DNA from: an uncultured Rikenella sp.
GTDB lineage: Bacteria > Bacteroidota > Bacteroidia > Bacteroidales > Rikenellaceae
Direction of reading: 5' to 3'
DNA: 15,344 nucleotides
NCBI RefSeq assembly: GCF_910579375.1
Contig: NZ_CAJTUJ010000037.1
Coordinates: forward strand, 1 to 15,344
This document shows, piece after piece, positions 13,795 to 15,344 of the stretch (position 1 is the stretch's first letter; every line of letters begins with the position of its first letter). The position numbers were made by a program, and so were the translations under genes. Under the pieces are notes generated by a model. That model saw only the letters and a program-made list of their open reading frames with translations. It was not told where the DNA came from and did no database searches.

Positions 13795-13818
13795 GTTCTT
13801 TTTGTTCACAAAAAGAAC
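13795..13818. repeat. Perfect inverted repeat, 11-bp arms, shared core of both element copies
   Basis: GTTCTTTTTGT (13795-13805), loop TC, ACAAAAAGAAC (13808-13818). In the right-hand copy the same arms occur split: GTTCTTTTT at 15142-15150 and GTGAACAAAAAGAAC from 15233, with 82 bp between. Confidence 0.85.
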
Positions 13819-13872
13819 AGTATCCTCAACCACAATGAATAATATACAATAAAACGTACGATTAATAAATAG

Positions 13873-15093
13873 CTAGCGGAGCATGGCGACGGCCCGCTCT
13901 ACCGCCGCCGCCGCCGAGTCGATCTCGTCCGCGGTGTTGTAGAGACCGACAGAGAGCCGACACATCGCAGTGATGCCGTAGTGGGCCATGACAGGTTCCG
14001 CGCAGTGGGTGCCGGAGCGCATGGCGACGCCGAGTTTGTCGATAATCATGGCGATATCGGCCGGGTGTGTCCCCTCGACGGTGAACGAGACGATAGGACT
14101 CTTGCCCGGAGTCGTCCCGTAGATGCGCAGGCCGTCGATGGCGTTCAAACGTTCGGTCGCTCGGGTCAGCAGGTCGATCTCATGGGCATGGATGCGTTCG
14201 AAACCGAGGTCGGCGAGGTAGTCGATGGCGGTACCGAGCCCGATGGCGCCGATGTAGTTCATGGTGCCGGCCTCGAATTTCAGCGGGAGCTCGGCGAAGG
14301 TGGTGCCGGTGGGCAGGGTGACGGTGCCGACCATGTCGCCTCCGCCCATGTACGGCGGGAGCTCTTCGAGCCACCGCTCTTTGCCGTACAGGACGCCGAT
14401 CCCGGTCGGCCCGTAGAGTTTGTGTCCCGAAAAGGCGTAAAAGTCGCAGTTCAAGGCCTGCACGTCGGTCATCTGGTGCACGATGCCCTGACAGCCGTCC
14501 ACGAGTACGGGAATTCTCTCGGCATGAGCGGTCGCAATGATATGCGGCAGGTCGGGCACGGTGCCGAGCACGTTCGAAGCCTGGGTTACGGCGACGATCC
14601 GTGTCCGTTCGTCGAGCAGCGCAGGCAGCAGGTCTGTCCGCAAAGCTCCCGCATCGTCGAAAGGCAGGACGCGCACTTCGGCGCCTTTCCGCATGGCGGC
14701 GAGCTGCCACGGAACGAGGTTCGAGTGGTGCTCCATCTCGGTGACGACGATGTTGTCGCCGGCGTGGATATACTTCTCGCCGAAGGTGGAGGCGACGAGG
14801 TTGATGGACTGGGTGGCGCCGCTGGTGAAGACGATTTCGCGGGGCGAACGGGCGTTCAACAGCTGACGAACGCGATCGCGGGACTGCTCGTACCGCAGGG
14901 TGGTCTCTTCGGCCATATAGTGGATGCCGCGATGGATGTTGGCGTTCAGGGTGCGGTGCAGCTCATCCACGGTGCGGATCACGATTTCGGGCTTCTGGGC
15001 GGTGGCGGCGGTGTCGAGGTAGACCAAGGGCCGGCCGTTCACTCGGGCCGAAAGTATGGGAAAATCCGAACGGATTTCTGTCAAACTTTTCAT
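13873..15093 (-). CDS. sufS: Cysteine desulfurase SufS (PLP-dependent)
   Basis: 406 residues, the same length as E. coli SufS. The enzyme takes sulfur from cysteine, forming alanine and an enzyme persulfide for iron-sulfur cluster assembly. Seen: LVYLDTAATAQKP at 23-35, FTSGATQSINLVA (PLP phosphate), EMEHHSNLVPWQ (His123 stacks on PLP), VDGCQGIVH with Asp199, FSGHKLYGPTG with the PLP lysine Lys225, and RSGTHCAEPVM with the persulfide cysteine at Cys364, the same number as in E. coli. DGCQ replaces the usual DGAQ. The group II (SufS/CsdA) features fit better than IscS/NifS. No sufBCD, sufE or sufU is in the window. It is bordered by inverted copies of the same repeat element, 7 bp after its stop and 14 bp before its start. 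No clear promoter box is seen upstream. Confidence 0.95.
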   Translation of the reverse strand: MKSLTEIRSDFPILSARVNGRPLVYLDTAATAQKPEIVIRTVDELHRTLNANIHRGIHYMAEETTLRYEQSRDRVRQLLNARSPREIVFTSGATQSINLVASTFGEKYIHAGDNIVVTEMEHHSNLVPWQLAAMRKGAEVRVLPFDDAGALRTDLLPALLDERTRIVAVTQASNVLGTVPDLPHIIATAHAERIPVLVDGCQGIVHQMTDVQALNCDFYAFSGHKLYGPTGIGVLYGKERWLEELPPYMGGGDMVGTVTLPTGTTFAELPLKFEAGTMNYIGAIGLGTAIDYLADLGFERIHAHEIDLLTRATERLNAIDGLRIYGTTPGKSPIVSFTVEGTHPADIAMIIDKLGVAMRSGTHCAEPVMAHYGITAMCRLSVGLYNTADEIDSAAAAVERAVAMLR

Positions 15094-15107
15094 CAGTGTC
15101 TCTATAA

Positions 15108-15344
15108 CGTTCGTTTATTTGCACCTTATCGGGAGGGTACTGTTCTTTTTAACTTCGCTGCGCTCGTTTTCCTCCTCGCCGCTCGGCAATTTGCAAACTA
15201 TGTTTGCATTGCTCTTGCTGGCAGCGTCGGTTGTGAACAAAAAGAACCAGAAAAACTTTAGACGGATGCTGACGCATCCTCCAGCTGCCGGCGGCCCAAA
15301 TCTCAGACTCTTCTTTGGGCCGGGAGTTGTAGCGCGCTAATGCG
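15108..15344. repeat. Second copy of the palindrome-rich element, inverted, cut by the window end
   Basis: It starts with CGTTCGTTTATTTGCA (15108-15123), one mismatch from 13529-13544 and similar to the sufS-side end of the first copy. Then come GGTACTGTTCTTTTT (to 15150), 82 bp absent from the first copy, GTGAACAAAAAGAACC from 15233, AGAAAAACTTTAGA, a GGATGC/GCATCC hairpin (15264-15279, 4-base loop), a GGCCCAAA/TTTGGGCC pair (15293-15300, 15314-15321) and GCGCGCT near 15333. That is the same order of modules as the complement of the first copy, so the two copies are inverted around sufS. No protein-coding gene is apparent in these 237 bases. Confidence 0.6.
15192..15208. repeat. Small inverted repeat within the extra 82 bp of the right copy
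   Basis: TGCAAAC (15192-15198), loop TAT, GTTTGCA (15202-15208). It lies in the 15151-15232 segment that separates the two arms of the GTTCTTTTT / AAAAAGAAC hairpin and is missing from the left copy. Confidence 0.75.

Larger units (their letters stand above)
13523..13865. repeat. Palindrome-rich MITE-like intergenic element, complete copy between tmk and sufS
   Basis: The 363-bp gap between tmk and sufS has no gene. It is filled by stacked inverted repeats. The ends are similar inverted repeats built round CGTACGTTT: 13523-13542 and the complement of 13847-13865, matching with single-base indels. Inside are hairpins at 13572-13595 (11-bp arms), 13614-13634 (9-bp arms), 13658-13738 (long imperfect stem), 13761-13777 (7-bp arms) and 13795-13818 (11-bp arms). 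No ORF in it resembles a protein. A second, diverged copy starts at 15108 in the opposite orientation. It has the look of a dispersed non-autonomous element that filled the intergenic space on both sides of sufS. Confidence 0.65.

Noticed and set aside
13510..13872. CRISPR array or tRNA in the tmk-sufS gap
   Set aside because: The repeats are inverted and of differing sequence, not regularly spaced direct repeats, and no cloverleaf or T-loop sequence is visible.
15056..15340. Plus-strand 94-codon ORF at the right edge
   Set aside because: It runs through the sufS start in antisense and across hairpins of the repeat element; no recognisable protein features.

Overview
The window looks like chromosome from a GC-rich member of the Bacteroidota, most likely Bacteroidales and perhaps Alistipes/Rikenellaceae-like. 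That placement is inference. It rests on promoter cores of the Bacteroidota form TAnnTTTG, the lack of obvious Shine-Dalgarno sequences, and families typical of the phylum (a DUF5106-type thioredoxin-like lipoprotein, a BT_3928-type DoxX protein, FISUMP-type surface-protein ends). Most genes are housekeeping or metabolic. The unusual material sits at the two edges.

Layout. Bases 1-450 hold, on the minus strand, two tandem start-less 3'-end cassettes of a FISUMP/fimbrillin-like surface protein; the leftmost runs out of the window. Next come a plus-strand thioredoxin-like lipoprotein (490-1278) and, convergent to it, a minus-strand pair tatD-tcdA joined by an ATGA overlap. Diverging from tatD is a plus-strand pair: a CapA-type lipoprotein (2771-3868) and hydE, which starts with GTG inside the capA stop codon. 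hydE collides tail to tail with comEC and overlaps it by 40 bp.

From 4857 to the right every gene is on the minus strand. DUF2807 protein, comM/yifB and comEC form one likely transcription unit (8756 down to 4857). It combines the DNA-uptake channel with the homologue of the transformation helicase ComM. A perfect 26-bp-arm hairpin separates this unit from pfkA (8875-9975), which has its own promoter. Upstream of pfkA is a second unit: tmk, a BT_3928-type DoxX membrane protein, and a K+/H+ antiporter.

The right end is sufS (13873-15093), bracketed by two diverged copies of a palindrome-rich, MITE-like intergenic element. The copies lie in inverted orientation: one complete between tmk and sufS (about 13523-13865), the other starting at 15108 and leaving the window. 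They share an outer CGTNCGTTT end motif, a GTTCTTTTT / AAAAAGAAC hairpin, a GCATCC hairpin and a GCGCGCT block. The most notable signals are therefore the surface-protein cassette array on the left, the inverted element pair around sufS on the right, and the comEC-comM transformation operon in the middle. No rRNA, tRNA, CRISPR array or transposase gene was seen.
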